A stretch of DNA of 39,758 nucleotides, taken from contig CANPZM010000013.1 of assembly GCA_947589065.1 (NCBI GenBank), forward strand, positions 1 to 39,758, read 5' to 3'. Shown here piece after piece: positions 6,995 to 16,384 of this stretch (position 1 is its first letter; each line of letters begins with the position of its first letter). Origin of the DNA: an uncultured Clostridia bacterium (lineage in GTDB: Bacteria > Bacillota > Clostridia > TANB77 > CAG-508). Under the pieces are notes generated by a model. The model did not search any database. It was not told where the DNA came from and was given only the letters and a program-made list of their open reading frames with translations. The position numbers and the translations under genes are program-made.

Positions 6995-9040
6995 TTATAT
7001 TTCAATTCTATTTCCAAATTTTGTATCAATTAATTTTCTAAGTAATCGATTTTCTTCTTTTTCAAGTTTAGGATCTTTTCCAATAATACCTAATGCAATC
7101 GCTTGAATCGATTTTAGCATTTGTATATCTTCAAATAAATTTGCTATTTTGAATTCTGGTAAACCATGTTGTTTTGTACCAAAAAATTCACCAGTACCAC
7201 GCAATTCCAAGTCTTTCTCAGAAATAACAAATCCGTCATTTGTAGATGTCATTACTTTCATTCTTTCTCTAATAACATCTGATGTTCCCTTATATTTTAA
7301 AATACAATAAGATTGATATTCACCTCTTCCAACTCTACCACGCAATTGGTGAAGTTGTGCCAATCCAAATCTTTCAGCATTTTCTACAACCATAATATTA
7401 CTGTTAGGTACATTTACACCTACCTCAATAACTGTAGTTGAAATTAGAATATCTATGTCACCATTCTTGAATTTTTCCATTATCTCGTCTTTTTCTTTTT
7501 GTTTCATTTTTCCATGCAAATATTCTACTTTATAATTACTAAATACTTTTGTCTTATAATCTTCAGCTAATTCTAAAACTGATTTTGCGTTAATTTCCTC
7601 GTTTTCTTCCACTAGCGGACAAACAATATAAGCTTGTCTACCTGAATCAATTTGCTTTTTTATAAAATTATTAACTCTGTTCTCCATTCCTTTTGAAACT
7701 GCAAAAGTATCAATTTTTTTCCTATTGGGTGGCAATTCATCTATTATTGATATATCCAAATCGCCATATAATATAAGTGCCAAAGTTCTTGGAATTGGTG
7801 TTGCTGTCATAACCAAAACATCTGGATTGTTTCCTTTTTGTGCAATCGTGCTCCTTTGCCTTACTCCAAAACGATGTTGTTCATCTGTAACAACTAGTCC
7901 TAAATTTTTGAAAACTACATTTTCTTCTAACAATGCATGTGTTCCTATTATAATATCTATTTCTCCATTTTTTAATCTTTCTAATATACCTTCTTTTTTC
8001 TTTTTCGTTATACCACTAATTAAAAGTTCACATTTTATTCCAAAGTCTTTTAATATTTCTGTAAAACTTTCCAAATGTTGTTGTGCTAATATTGCTGTTG
8101 GAGCCATAATTGCTGCTTGATATCCACTTTTTACACACTTATATGCAGCTATTAATGCCACAACTGTCTTTCCAGAACCTACATCTCCTTGAAGTAATCT
8201 ATTCATCGGCTTTTCTTTTTCCATATCTAAATCAATTTCTTCCAATACCTTTAATTGTGCCTTCGTTAAAGAAAATGGTAAACTATTTATCACATCGGAC
8301 ATTTTTGCATCTTTACTGAATTTAATTCCTTTTACATCTTTTGTATATTGATTTTTAAGAGCAAATAAAGCCAATTGCATTGAAAGTAATTCTTCAAATA
8401 CTAATCTTCTTCTCGCAATATTAAAATCATCAAAAGTTTTAGGAAAATGAATTTGAGATATTGCAGTATTTATATCACACAAATTATACTCATCAATAAT
8501 ATAATTTGGTAAAGTTTCAGGTAATTTCTGATTAATTTCTGCAAGTCCATTTTCTATAATTCGTCTTAATGTCGTTTGTGGCAAATTATATGTGGTTGGA
8601 TAAATTGGAATTATCTTTCCTGTGTTTTTGAAGTTATCTTCTTTATCAAACACCGGCGAATTCATTTCAACTCTATTTCCCTTTTTGTTTACTCTTCCAT
8701 AAAATCTATATACATTTCCTTTTTTTAGAATTGTTTTCAAATATGGTTGATTAAACCATGTAATTTGGCAAATTCCAGTATCATCTCTTACATTCATTTT
8801 TAAAATTGTCATATTACTTCTAATCCTTACCATACTGACATTTGTTACAGCAATTCCCTCAATTAGTGCGTCTTCACCATCTGCTAGTTCTTCAATTTGC
8901 TTTGGTTTGCTTCTATCTTCATATGCTCTTGGATAATATGTAATTAAATCTTCTAATGTATAAATTTCTAGTCTGTTCAATAATTTAGCACGTGCTTCGC
9001 CAACACCTTTTATATATTGTATATTCTTTTTTAAATCCAT
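6995..9040 (-). CDS. recG: ATP-dependent DNA helicase RecG
   Basis: A 681-residue RecG, which remodels stalled replication forks and Holliday junctions. The N-terminus has the helix-hairpin region IQYIKGVGEARAKLLNRL and the wedge OB fold follows (about residues 60-155, ...ICQITWFNQPYLK). The helicase core shows Walker A GDVGSGKTVVA, the Walker B-type DEQHRFGVRQR, TATPIPRTLAL, and the C-terminal HQLRGRVGRG motif. The length is normal. ATG 9040 follows GGTGG and begins MDLKKNIQ as in homologues. It diverges from the 59-residue gene at 9140. No frameshift or missing motif. Confidence 0.95.
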   Translation of the reverse strand: MDLKKNIQYIKGVGEARAKLLNRLEIYTLEDLITYYPRAYEDRSKPKQIEELADGEDALIEGIAVTNVSMVRIRSNMTILKMNVRDDTGICQITWFNQPYLKTILKKGNVYRFYGRVNKKGNRVEMNSPVFDKEDNFKNTGKIIPIYPTTYNLPQTTLRRIIENGLAEINQKLPETLPNYIIDEYNLCDINTAISQIHFPKTFDDFNIARRRLVFEELLSMQLALFALKNQYTKDVKGIKFSKDAKMSDVINSLPFSLTKAQLKVLEEIDLDMEKEKPMNRLLQGDVGSGKTVVALIAAYKCVKSGYQAAIMAPTAILAQQHLESFTEILKDFGIKCELLISGITKKKKEGILERLKNGEIDIIIGTHALLEENVVFKNLGLVVTDEQHRFGVRQRSTIAQKGNNPDVLVMTATPIPRTLALILYGDLDISIIDELPPNRKKIDTFAVSKGMENRVNNFIKKQIDSGRQAYIVCPLVEENEEINAKSVLELAEDYKTKVFSNYKVEYLHGKMKQKEKDEIMEKFKNGDIDILISTTVIEVGVNVPNSNIMVVENAERFGLAQLHQLRGRVGRGEYQSYCILKYKGTSDVIRERMKVMTSTNDGFVISEKDLELRGTGEFFGTKQHGLPEFKIANLFEDIQMLKSIQAIALGIIGKDPKLEKEENRLLRKLIDTKFGNRIEI

Positions 9041-9063
9041 ATTATTACCACCTACTCTATTAT

Positions 9064-9092
9064 TTGATATATTTTATCTATCATGATATAAT
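9064..9092 (+). promoter_or_regulatory. Sigma-A-like promoter of the 59-residue gene
   Basis: TTGATA (9064-9069), 17-base spacer ending TGA, TATAAT (9087-9092); the start codon lies about 47 bases after the -10. Confidence 0.65.
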
Positions 9093-9139
9093 TTATATAT
9101 GGAACCGTTTATTTTAGCATATATGAAAGGAGTACATCA

Positions 9140-9319
9140 ATGAGCTTTTGGGATATGCAATACAGCGATCAACTTAAGTATGAACTCCAAAGAATTCCCT
9201 CAGAATTGCAACGGATATATTTTCTAAACGTTTTTGCAAGAATGGGAAAATACATATCGGAAAATGAAGAAGATGAATATTTAACCTTTCGTGAATTCTT
9301 CGATATGTTTGAACGGTAA
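9140..9319 (+). CDS. Small acidic protein, 59 residues, unknown function
   Basis: ATG 9140 reads MSFWDMQYSDQLKYELQRIP and ends EYLTFREFFDMFER, TAA at 9317. The protein is soluble, acidic and aromatic-rich, with no membrane segment or cysteines. The case for a real gene is strong although it is short: a consensus-like promoter (9064-9092), AAAGGAG seven bases from the ATG, and an intrinsic terminator just after the stop (9324-9357). Arginine codons include CGG and CGT beside AGA, somewhat unlike the neighbours. It is divergent from recG and convergent with the DUF1294 gene. I do not recognise a family. Confidence 0.7.
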   Translation: MSFWDMQYSDQLKYELQRIPSELQRIYFLNVFARMGKYISENEEDEYLTFREFFDMFER

Positions 9320-9323
9320 AAAC

Positions 9324-9357
9324 GAAAACGACAGCAGACAATACTGCTGTTGTTTTC
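9324..9357. terminator. Bidirectional intrinsic terminator
   Basis: GAAAACGACAGCAG (9324-9337) pairs with CTGCTGTTGTTTTC (9344-9357), one G-T wobble, loop ACAATA. A-rich and T-rich flanks allow it to end both the 9140 gene and the converging DUF1294 gene, whose stop overlaps it. Confidence 0.75.
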
Positions 9358-9658
9358 ATTTATACACATATTTTACTAGCAAATAGATTACTAAGAAAAT
9401 TTCCGTAAATAATATAACTGGAAAACCAATAGTAAATCTTAACTTTTTTGTTTTATGTCTAAATAAATACATTCCTGCAATGGTTCCAATTCCTCCACCA
9501 AGCAAAGTAATAGTAAACAACGTTTTTTCAGCAATTCTCCATGATGACCTTTTTGCTTTGATTTTATCTATCCACATTGCAAAAAAACCAACAATATTAA
9601 TTATTAATACATATATTACAGCTGCTTGCCATGTAAATAAAAAACCATAATCTCCCAT
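9356..9658 (-). CDS. DUF1294 family membrane protein
   Basis: A 100-residue protein with three or so membrane helices: YVLIINIVGFFAMWIDKIKA, TLFTITLLGGGIGTIAGMYL and FPVILFTEIFLVIYLLVKY. The central signature (MWIDK.KAKR.SWRI.EKTLF...GG..G...GMYLFRHKTKK) is that of DUF1294. Function is not known to me. The ATG is preceded by GGAAGGAAAC. It is downstream of nothing obvious; polC ends before it in the same direction but 137 bases away. Confidence 0.85.
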   Translation of the reverse strand: MGDYGFLFTWQAAVIYVLIINIVGFFAMWIDKIKAKRSSWRIAEKTLFTITLLGGGIGTIAGMYLFRHKTKKLRFTIGFPVILFTEIFLVIYLLVKYVYK

Positions 9659-9794
9659 TTTTTTCTGTTTCCTTCCTAATATGTTGGAAAAAATTAAATT
9701 TTTAAAATAAATTTATTTTTAATTATTAGATAATTATACTATTTTTTTTACAACATCCAAAATAATCTAATTAATCATTTTTAGCTTTTCATTC

Positions 9795-12700
9795 CTACAT
9801 TGCAAAAAGTGACATTTGATTACTTTGAGTCATTCCTTCAAGGCATCCACATTTTGAAAGTACTTCTATTACTGACTTTCCTACTTTTGCTCTCATCTGT
9901 AAGTCATCTATGCACATGAATTTTTCTTCCTCTCTAGCATTTTGGATACTAACCGCAGCCACAGTACCTAAACCTGGAACACTATTTAAAGGTGGTCTAA
10001 TTTTTCCATCCTCTATTTTAAATTTAATTGCATCTGATTTATATAAATCAACTGGTAGAAATTCAATTCCTCTTTCATACATTTCTAAAACCAATTCCAA
10101 GATTGGATACATATCTTTGTCCTTTGGTAATGCCGAATTTCCCGCCATGTCAATTTCACGCATTTTATTTTTTACTTTTTCTTCTCCATTACACATTAAA
10201 TCATAATCAAACCCATCAGCTCTTATTGAAAAATAAGCAGTATAGTAAGCAACTGGTTCATGAACTTTAAACCATGCTATTCTAAATGCATTTGTTACAT
10301 ATGCAGCAGCATGTGCCTTAGGGAACATATACTTAATTGTTTCACAAGATTTTATATACCAATCAGGTACGTCATGTTCCTTCATTAAAGCTTTATATTC
10401 TGCCCATTTTTCTGGATCTTTTAAAGCCTTTCCTTTACGTACAGTCTCCATAATTTTAAAAGCATGATTTGGTGGTAAACCTTTTTTTATTAAATATATC
10501 ATTATATCATCTCTACAGCATATAGCATCTTCCAATGTAATCGTACCAGCATTTATCAAGTCTTGTGCATTATTTAGCCATACGTCTGTACCATGTGATA
10601 ATCCAGAAATACGAATAAGCTCATCAAAGGTTTTTGGTTTTGTGTCTACTAACATTCCTCTTACAAACTTAGTACCAAACTCTGGAACACCAAAAGTTCC
10701 AACTTCAGAATGAATTTGCTCTGGAGTAACACCTAAAGCCTCTGTTGAAGAAAAAATAGACATAGTTTCTTTATCATCAAGTTTTACTTTTGTTGGATCT
10801 TTTCCAGTTAAATCAAATAACATACGTATCATTGTTGGATCATCATGACCTAAAATATCCAATTTTAATAGATTTTGGTCTATTGAGTGATAATCAAAAT
10901 GTGTTGTAATAATATCAGAATTTGGGTCATCTGCTGGATGCTGTACTGGACAAAATTCAAATATTTCTCTTCCTTTTGGAACAACTATTATACCTCCAGG
11001 ATGCTGACCAGTAGTTCTTTTTATTCCTGTACATCCTGTTGACAATCTTGCAATTTCAGCATTTGTAACTGGTATATGTCTTTCTTCAAAATAATTTTTA
11101 ACATAGCCAAAAGCTGTTTTATCTGCAACAGTACCAACTGTACCTGCTTTAAATGTCGTTCCTTTACCAAAAATTACTTCTGTGTATCTATGCGCTTTTG
11201 CTTGATATTCACCTGAGAAATTCAAGTCAATATCAGGTTCTTTGTCTCCATTAAAACCAAGAAAAGTTTCAAAAGGAATGTCCATTCCATCTTTAGCTAA
11301 TGGTTGTCCACATTTTGGACACAATTTGTCTGGCAAGTCAAATCCATTTTTTACTCCATAATCACTAAAATCTGAATATTTACAATTTGGGCATCTATAA
11401 TGAGCTTGAAGTGAATTAACTTCTGTTATTCCTGTCATATTGGCAACAAAAGACGAACCAACAGAACCTCTTGATCCAACTATATATCCATCTTCATTAG
11501 ATTTCCATACTAATTTTTGTGCTATTATATACATAACTGAAAAGCCATTTTTTATTATAGAATCTAGTTCTTTGTCTAACCTTGCTTGAACTATTTCAGG
11601 TAATTCTTCTCCATATAATTCATGTGCCTTATTATATGCAATATCTTTAATTGTTTGTTCACAGCCTTCAATATGAGGAGGACATTTTTCATCAGAAATA
11701 GGACTTATATTATCGCACATTTCCGCAATTTTATTCGTATTTGTTACAACAACTTCATATGCCTTTTCTTCTCCTAAATATGAAAATTCCTCTAACATTT
11801 CTTCTGTAGTTCTTAAATACAGTGGTGCTTGAAAATCTGCATCATCATATTTTTGACCTGCTTGCAAAATTCTCCTATAAATTTCATCCTGTGGATCCAT
11901 AAAATGTACATCACAAGTTGCAACAACCAATTTATTTAATTTCTCACCTAGTTCAACTATTTTTCTATTAATATTTTGTAGTTCAAAGTCATCAGCCACT
12001 GTACCATCTCTAACCATGTATTGATTATTTCCTAATGGCTGTATTTCAAGATAATCATAATATTTTGCAATCTCTTCAATATCTTCCTCAGGTCTTCCTG
12101 CTACAATTGCTCTATATAATTCACCAGCTTCACACGCACTTCCTAAAATAAGACCTTCTCTATATTTTTCAAATAAAGTTTTTAAAATACGTGGCTTTTT
12201 ATAGAAATAGTCCAAATGTGAATATGAAACAAGTTTATAAAGATTTTTTAGTCCTACATAATCTTTGGCTAAAATAATCGCATGATATGATGGCAATTTT
12301 TTATATGAATCTTTATCATTGCCATAACAATTATCTATATCATTAACTGTTTTAGCACCATGTTCCCTAAGTTTTTCAATCATTACAGCAAAAACTTTAA
12401 CTAATGTTTTTACATCATCTAAAGCTCTATGAGCAACCTCTACTTCAATATCTAACTTTTCTGCAATTAAACCTAATTTATATTTTTTCATATCAGGAAA
12501 AATAACTTTTGCTAGACGTAATGTATCAATATATGTATTATTCAATTCATATCTATTTTCAGAAAAATTATGTTTAAGAAATCCAATATCAAAATCTGCA
12601 TTATGAGCAACCAATACACTATCTCCAATAAAATCAATAATTTTTGGAATAACTTTATCAATAGTGTCAGCATCTTTTACCATATCATCAGTAATATGTG

Positions 12701-14519
12701 TAACTTCCACAACATCTTCCGGAATATGTTTCTCTGGATTTACAAAACATTCGAATTCATCTATTATTTCACCATTTTTTATTTTTATAATTCCTACTTC
12801 TGTAATTTTCTCAGTTCTAAATGATAATCCTGTCGTTTCCAAATCAAGTACACAGTATTCGCCATCAATATCTTGTCCGTTTGGAAAAACTACACTTGGA
12901 TTTTTGTCAGGAACAAAATATGCTTCAACACCATAAATTACTTTTAAATCAGCTCCTGATTTTCCTAAAAATTTATGTGCTTCTGGAAAACTTTGTACTA
13001 CTCCATGATCTGTTATTGCAATAGATTTCCAGCCCCAACTAATAGCTCTCTTTAACAAATCTTCGGCAGATGTAATACCATCCATCTGACTCATTTTAGT
13101 ATGCATGTGAAGTTCTACTCTTTTTACTTCACTTTTATCCATTCTTTTTACTTTTTCTTGTCCTTGTGTTTCTAAAATCGTATTAGCCATTACAGTTATT
13201 TCCTTTGCAAAATTATCATATTTTGCAATACCATCAACTTTAACAGCTTTTGCCTTTTTCAATCTTCCAAGTACATCTTTTAATTTCTTGTTTTCAACAA
13301 AAGCTTTCATTGTCATTGTACTAGTTCCATCATAAAGGTTAAAACTTACAATCGTTTTATCACCCTTTATTTCTCTAGTATCAGTGCTTATTATTTCTCC
13401 TTCCAAACATATTTTATCTGTGTCATTATTTATATCTATAATCTTTCCCATTGGAGTTTTTATTGTTAGACTTCTTCCATATATCAAAGGAGTTTTTTCA
13501 TTTTCATCACTTTTTTCTTCAGTGATATTTTCTTTTTTATCAAGTTTAAAATTTGACAAAATAACATTATTAGCAATAATTGTTATTTCATTAAGATATT
13601 CGTCAAACTTAGCAGTTCCATCAACTTTAACCCCTTGACCTTCTTTCAATTTTTCTAGTATTCCAGCCACTAAACTAGTCTCAACAAAAGACTTACAAAC
13701 TATACTTGCTTCTCCATCATCAACACTAAAATTAATAATTGTACGATTATTTTTAATATCTCTTGATGTTATACTAATAACTTCTCCCTCTATATTTATT
13801 TTACTTGTGCTGTCATTTATTGAGGCAATACTAGCAAAATTGCTCTTAATGTTTACAGTCTTTCCTATTATTAATCCTTCCGGTTTATCTATTTCATTTA
13901 TATTTTTTGTATTTTCTGTCTTTCCTTCTGTTGTAACATTGCTATTATTAGCTCTTTCTTCCGCTTCTTTTTTAGCCATTTCTTGAATATGCAATATAGC
14001 TTCATGTTCTTGCTTTTCTAAATATTTATTGTATTCTTCTTTAGAGTGTAATTCATTTTCCTCAAAAACAATTTTGTATCTTTTATTATACAAATTAAAC
14101 AATAAGTGCTCTAATCCCTTATCAAACTTTTTTGAGCATAACAAGTCTTTTCCTTTTATTTGTAGGCTAACACAAACTGTACCATCTTCCACTTTCACTT
14201 TACTATCTTTTAGTATTGCTCGTGTCATTGGTTCCTTTTGAGACATATAGGCTACTAGTTTTTTCCAATCTTCTTCAAGTGTTGGCTGAATTTCTACATT
14301 TTCATACTGTATTTCTATTATTGCTTTTTGAACACTAAATCTTTTTATTAGATATTGTTCAAAATTAGAAATTTCATCAATTGTTATTTTCTCATTACTT
14401 GTTAAACATACTTCTAGTTTATTACTTTTTTTGTACAAATTTGCCTTTAAAAAATCCGCATTATTTATTAATTCATCTTTATTTAAATAATCACTAAATA
14501 TATCTTTAACTTTCTGCAT
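9795..14519 (-). CDS. polC: DNA polymerase III alpha subunit, PolC type, with duplicated OB fold
   Basis: A 1574-residue PolC, the replicative polymerase of low-GC Gram-positives; it is about 135 residues longer than the B. subtilis enzyme (about 1437). Order: N-terminal domain (1-200); OB fold 1 (about 215-325); OB fold 2 (about 345-452); PHP start VELHMHTKMSQMDG (467); inserted DnaQ-type 3'-5' exonuclease YCVLDLETTG (about 555-730); PHP remainder; palm/fingers with the zinc module CPNCKYSD...CPKCGQPL and the catalytic PDIDLNFSGEYQ; C-terminal QMSLF, resembling a clamp-binding motif. The two OB folds are clearly homologous (KINIEGEVIS / KICLEGEIIS; VKVDGTAKFD / VKVDGIAKYD), explaining the extra length. 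The zinc ribbon/PH-like gene lies 13 bases upstream, so the two are probably co-transcribed. AAGGTAGG precedes the ATG. Confidence 0.96.
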   Translation of the reverse strand: MQKVKDIFSDYLNKDELINNADFLKANLYKKSNKLEVCLTSNEKITIDEISNFEQYLIKRFSVQKAIIEIQYENVEIQPTLEEDWKKLVAYMSQKEPMTRAILKDSKVKVEDGTVCVSLQIKGKDLLCSKKFDKGLEHLLFNLYNKRYKIVFEENELHSKEEYNKYLEKQEHEAILHIQEMAKKEAEERANNSNVTTEGKTENTKNINEIDKPEGLIIGKTVNIKSNFASIASINDSTSKINIEGEVISITSRDIKNNRTIINFSVDDGEASIVCKSFVETSLVAGILEKLKEGQGVKVDGTAKFDEYLNEITIIANNVILSNFKLDKKENITEEKSDENEKTPLIYGRSLTIKTPMGKIIDINNDTDKICLEGEIISTDTREIKGDKTIVSFNLYDGTSTMTMKAFVENKKLKDVLGRLKKAKAVKVDGIAKYDNFAKEITVMANTILETQGQEKVKRMDKSEVKRVELHMHTKMSQMDGITSAEDLLKRAISWGWKSIAITDHGVVQSFPEAHKFLGKSGADLKVIYGVEAYFVPDKNPSVVFPNGQDIDGEYCVLDLETTGLSFRTEKITEVGIIKIKNGEIIDEFECFVNPEKHIPEDVVEVTHITDDMVKDADTIDKVIPKIIDFIGDSVLVAHNADFDIGFLKHNFSENRYELNNTYIDTLRLAKVIFPDMKKYKLGLIAEKLDIEVEVAHRALDDVKTLVKVFAVMIEKLREHGAKTVNDIDNCYGNDKDSYKKLPSYHAIILAKDYVGLKNLYKLVSYSHLDYFYKKPRILKTLFEKYREGLILGSACEAGELYRAIVAGRPEEDIEEIAKYYDYLEIQPLGNNQYMVRDGTVADDFELQNINRKIVELGEKLNKLVVATCDVHFMDPQDEIYRRILQAGQKYDDADFQAPLYLRTTEEMLEEFSYLGEEKAYEVVVTNTNKIAEMCDNISPISDEKCPPHIEGCEQTIKDIAYNKAHELYGEELPEIVQARLDKELDSIIKNGFSVMYIIAQKLVWKSNEDGYIVGSRGSVGSSFVANMTGITEVNSLQAHYRCPNCKYSDFSDYGVKNGFDLPDKLCPKCGQPLAKDGMDIPFETFLGFNGDKEPDIDLNFSGEYQAKAHRYTEVIFGKGTTFKAGTVGTVADKTAFGYVKNYFEERHIPVTNAEIARLSTGCTGIKRTTGQHPGGIIVVPKGREIFEFCPVQHPADDPNSDIITTHFDYHSIDQNLLKLDILGHDDPTMIRMLFDLTGKDPTKVKLDDKETMSIFSSTEALGVTPEQIHSEVGTFGVPEFGTKFVRGMLVDTKPKTFDELIRISGLSHGTDVWLNNAQDLINAGTITLEDAICCRDDIMIYLIKKGLPPNHAFKIMETVRKGKALKDPEKWAEYKALMKEHDVPDWYIKSCETIKYMFPKAHAAAYVTNAFRIAWFKVHEPVAYYTAYFSIRADGFDYDLMCNGEEKVKNKMREIDMAGNSALPKDKDMYPILELVLEMYERGIEFLPVDLYKSDAIKFKIEDGKIRPPLNSVPGLGTVAAVSIQNAREEEKFMCIDDLQMRAKVGKSVIEVLSKCGCLEGMTQSNQMSLFAM

Positions 14520-14532
14520 TTTTACGCCTACC

Positions 14533-15090
14533 TTATCCCATTAATTCCTGTATTTTAGCAAAGACTTGATCTATATTTCTTACCGCATCAATAAACATAT
14601 TTCTTTCTAGTAAATTCCTCGTCTTTTTCTTAATTACTATAGTACCTAAATTAAATAATCTTTCCATGTTTCCCTGTGTATAAAAGATTTCTTCTATAAA
14701 ATCATATGGAATTTCTTTTGATTTTTTCTTAAAAATTCCTGTAGTATAGATTAATTTAGTTCTATATAATGTACAACTCGTAGAATTTATTTTTGCACGC
14801 AAATACCATAAATATATAATTCCATACATTGAAAAAAGGCATCCAATTATAATTGCATATCTCCACCAGTAAGATATATCCAAACTAAGTAATAAAATAA
14901 TCATAAAAATTACTATACAGATTTGTTCTATATGTCTTAGCAATTCAAAACCAAGAACAAATTCACTTTTAAATGTATAATATTCCGTTTTGTCATTACG
15001 TGCCTCTTGCTTTTTTAATAATTTATTCATACAGTTATTACATAATTCTCCAGGTTTTTTTAATTCAGCTCCACAAATTTTACAATTCAT
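14533..15090 (-). CDS. Zinc-ribbon membrane protein with PH-like (bPH2/YdbS-type) domain
   Basis: A 185-residue protein. The N-terminus is a zinc ribbon (MNCKICGAELKKPGELCNNC), followed by two membrane helices (ICIVIFMIILLLSLDI and YAIIIGCLFSMYGIIYLWYL) and a cytoplasmic C-terminal domain of the bacterial PH-like type (CTLYRTKLIYTTGIFKKKS, IPYDFIEEIFYTQGNMERLF, LGTIVI). Function unknown; the fold assignment is from pattern, not search. It lies between rseP and polC with short gaps. Confidence 0.6.
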   Translation of the reverse strand: MNCKICGAELKKPGELCNNCMNKLLKKQEARNDKTEYYTFKSEFVLGFELLRHIEQICIVIFMIILLLSLDISYWWRYAIIIGCLFSMYGIIYLWYLRAKINSTSCTLYRTKLIYTTGIFKKKSKEIPYDFIEEIFYTQGNMERLFNLGTIVIKKKTRNLLERNMFIDAVRNIDQVFAKIQELMG

Positions 15091-15118
15091 CTTCTGTTAC
15101 TTCCTTCCATTATTTATA

Positions 15119-16369
15119 TTAGAAAAATCTTATAATATCATAATATGATATATACACTGCTAAAAACATTAATAATACAAAGCCAAGCATTTGAATTCCG
15201 ATTTCAACTTCTTCTTTAAGCGGTTTTCTTCGTATTGCTTCTATCAGTAAAATTACTATCTTTCCTCCATCTAAAGCTGGAAATGGTAAAAGATTTGTCA
15301 TTCCCAATGACAAAGATATCAGTGCAATTAAATATATAAAATCATATACTGTTTGCGTAGAAACTACCGTCTTTGATATACCTATTGGTCCCATCATCTG
15401 ATTTACTGAAACTTTTCCTGTAAATAATTGTTTAACATTATCTATAAGCGAAAGTGCAAAATTACCAGTCTCAAACCATGAATAATATAGTCTAGTAAAT
15501 ATGTCTTTATCTGCTTGCTTAAATACAACACCAAGATGATATTCAGTTTGTTCTATTGGTACTATTGATACATCTTTTATTTCTTTATCTCTTTCAATTT
15601 TTAATTTTAATTCTGTTTCTGTATTTTCTATTATTGAAATTAATTTTTCATAATTATTTCTTACTTCTTCACCATTTGCTTCAATAATCATGTCTCCAAC
15701 TTCTAGAATTCCTTTTGCCGGTGACTCATCCAATATATATGCTACCTTTGTAGTTTCATTTGCATCCAAATATATTGAGATAGTTTTTGAAGATACTGCT
15801 GTTGGATTTAAATATATTTCCTTTATCTCTCCATTACGTTTAATCTTCATTTTAGACGTATTAGAACCAGCCTTGATCATTTGATTCCTTACGTCTTCAG
15901 TAATAAAAATTGTTTTTCCATTTATTGCTACAATTTCATCATTTGGTTGCAATCCTGCTAACTCAGCTCCATATCCAGCAACAACACTTTCAATATTTTT
16001 AGAAGGGAAATTTCCTATATATGCAATAATCAAGAAATACACCATTAGTCCAAAAAATATATTAACTAATCCTCCAGCTGCAACAATAGCAATTCTTTTA
16101 GGTATACTTTGCTTTGAAAAAGATCTCTCATCATCAGATCTTTCTTCTTCACCTAGCATACTCACATAACCACCTAGTGGTATCATTCTAATTGAATATA
16201 ACGTTTCACCCTTTTGCTTTGAAAATAAAGATTTACCAAATCCAATTGAAAATTCATTAACTTTTACTTTAAATAATTTTGCAACTAAAAAATGTCCACC
16301 TTCATGTATCAAAACTAAAAAACTTAATACAAATATAATTTTTATAGCATTTAATAAAATATTTAACAA
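15119..16369 (-). CDS. rseP: RIP metalloprotease RseP (site-2 protease)
   Basis: A 416-residue intramembrane zinc protease that cuts anti-sigma factors or signal peptides within the membrane. The first helix carries the HEGGH zinc site (FLVLIHEGGHFLVAK). A PDZ region follows (about residues 170-260), and the C-terminal LLPFPALDGGKI is the NPDG-like third zinc-ligand motif with aspartate. Final helices end at the C-terminus. The start codon is TTG at 16369, supported by GGGAGG five bases upstream. It follows cdsA by 15 bases. A dxr gene, often found between cdsA and rseP, is absent here. Confidence 0.93.
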   Translation of the reverse strand: MLNILLNAIKIIFVLSFLVLIHEGGHFLVAKLFKVKVNEFSIGFGKSLFSKQKGETLYSIRMIPLGGYVSMLGEEERSDDERSFSKQSIPKRIAIVAAGGLVNIFFGLMVYFLIIAYIGNFPSKNIESVVAGYGAELAGLQPNDEIVAINGKTIFITEDVRNQMIKAGSNTSKMKIKRNGEIKEIYLNPTAVSSKTISIYLDANETTKVAYILDESPAKGILEVGDMIIEANGEEVRNNYEKLISIIENTETELKLKIERDKEIKDVSIVPIEQTEYHLGVVFKQADKDIFTRLYYSWFETGNFALSLIDNVKQLFTGKVSVNQMMGPIGISKTVVSTQTVYDFIYLIALISLSLGMTNLLPFPALDGGKIVILLIEAIRRKPLKEEVEIGIQMLGFVLLMFLAVYISYYDIIRFF

Positions 16370-16384
16370 AATATCCTCCCAAAA

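Noticed and set aside
9174..9369. Minus-strand frames antisense to 9140-9319
   Set aside because: No ribosome binding site, and they cross the terminator hairpin; they are shadows of the 59-residue gene.
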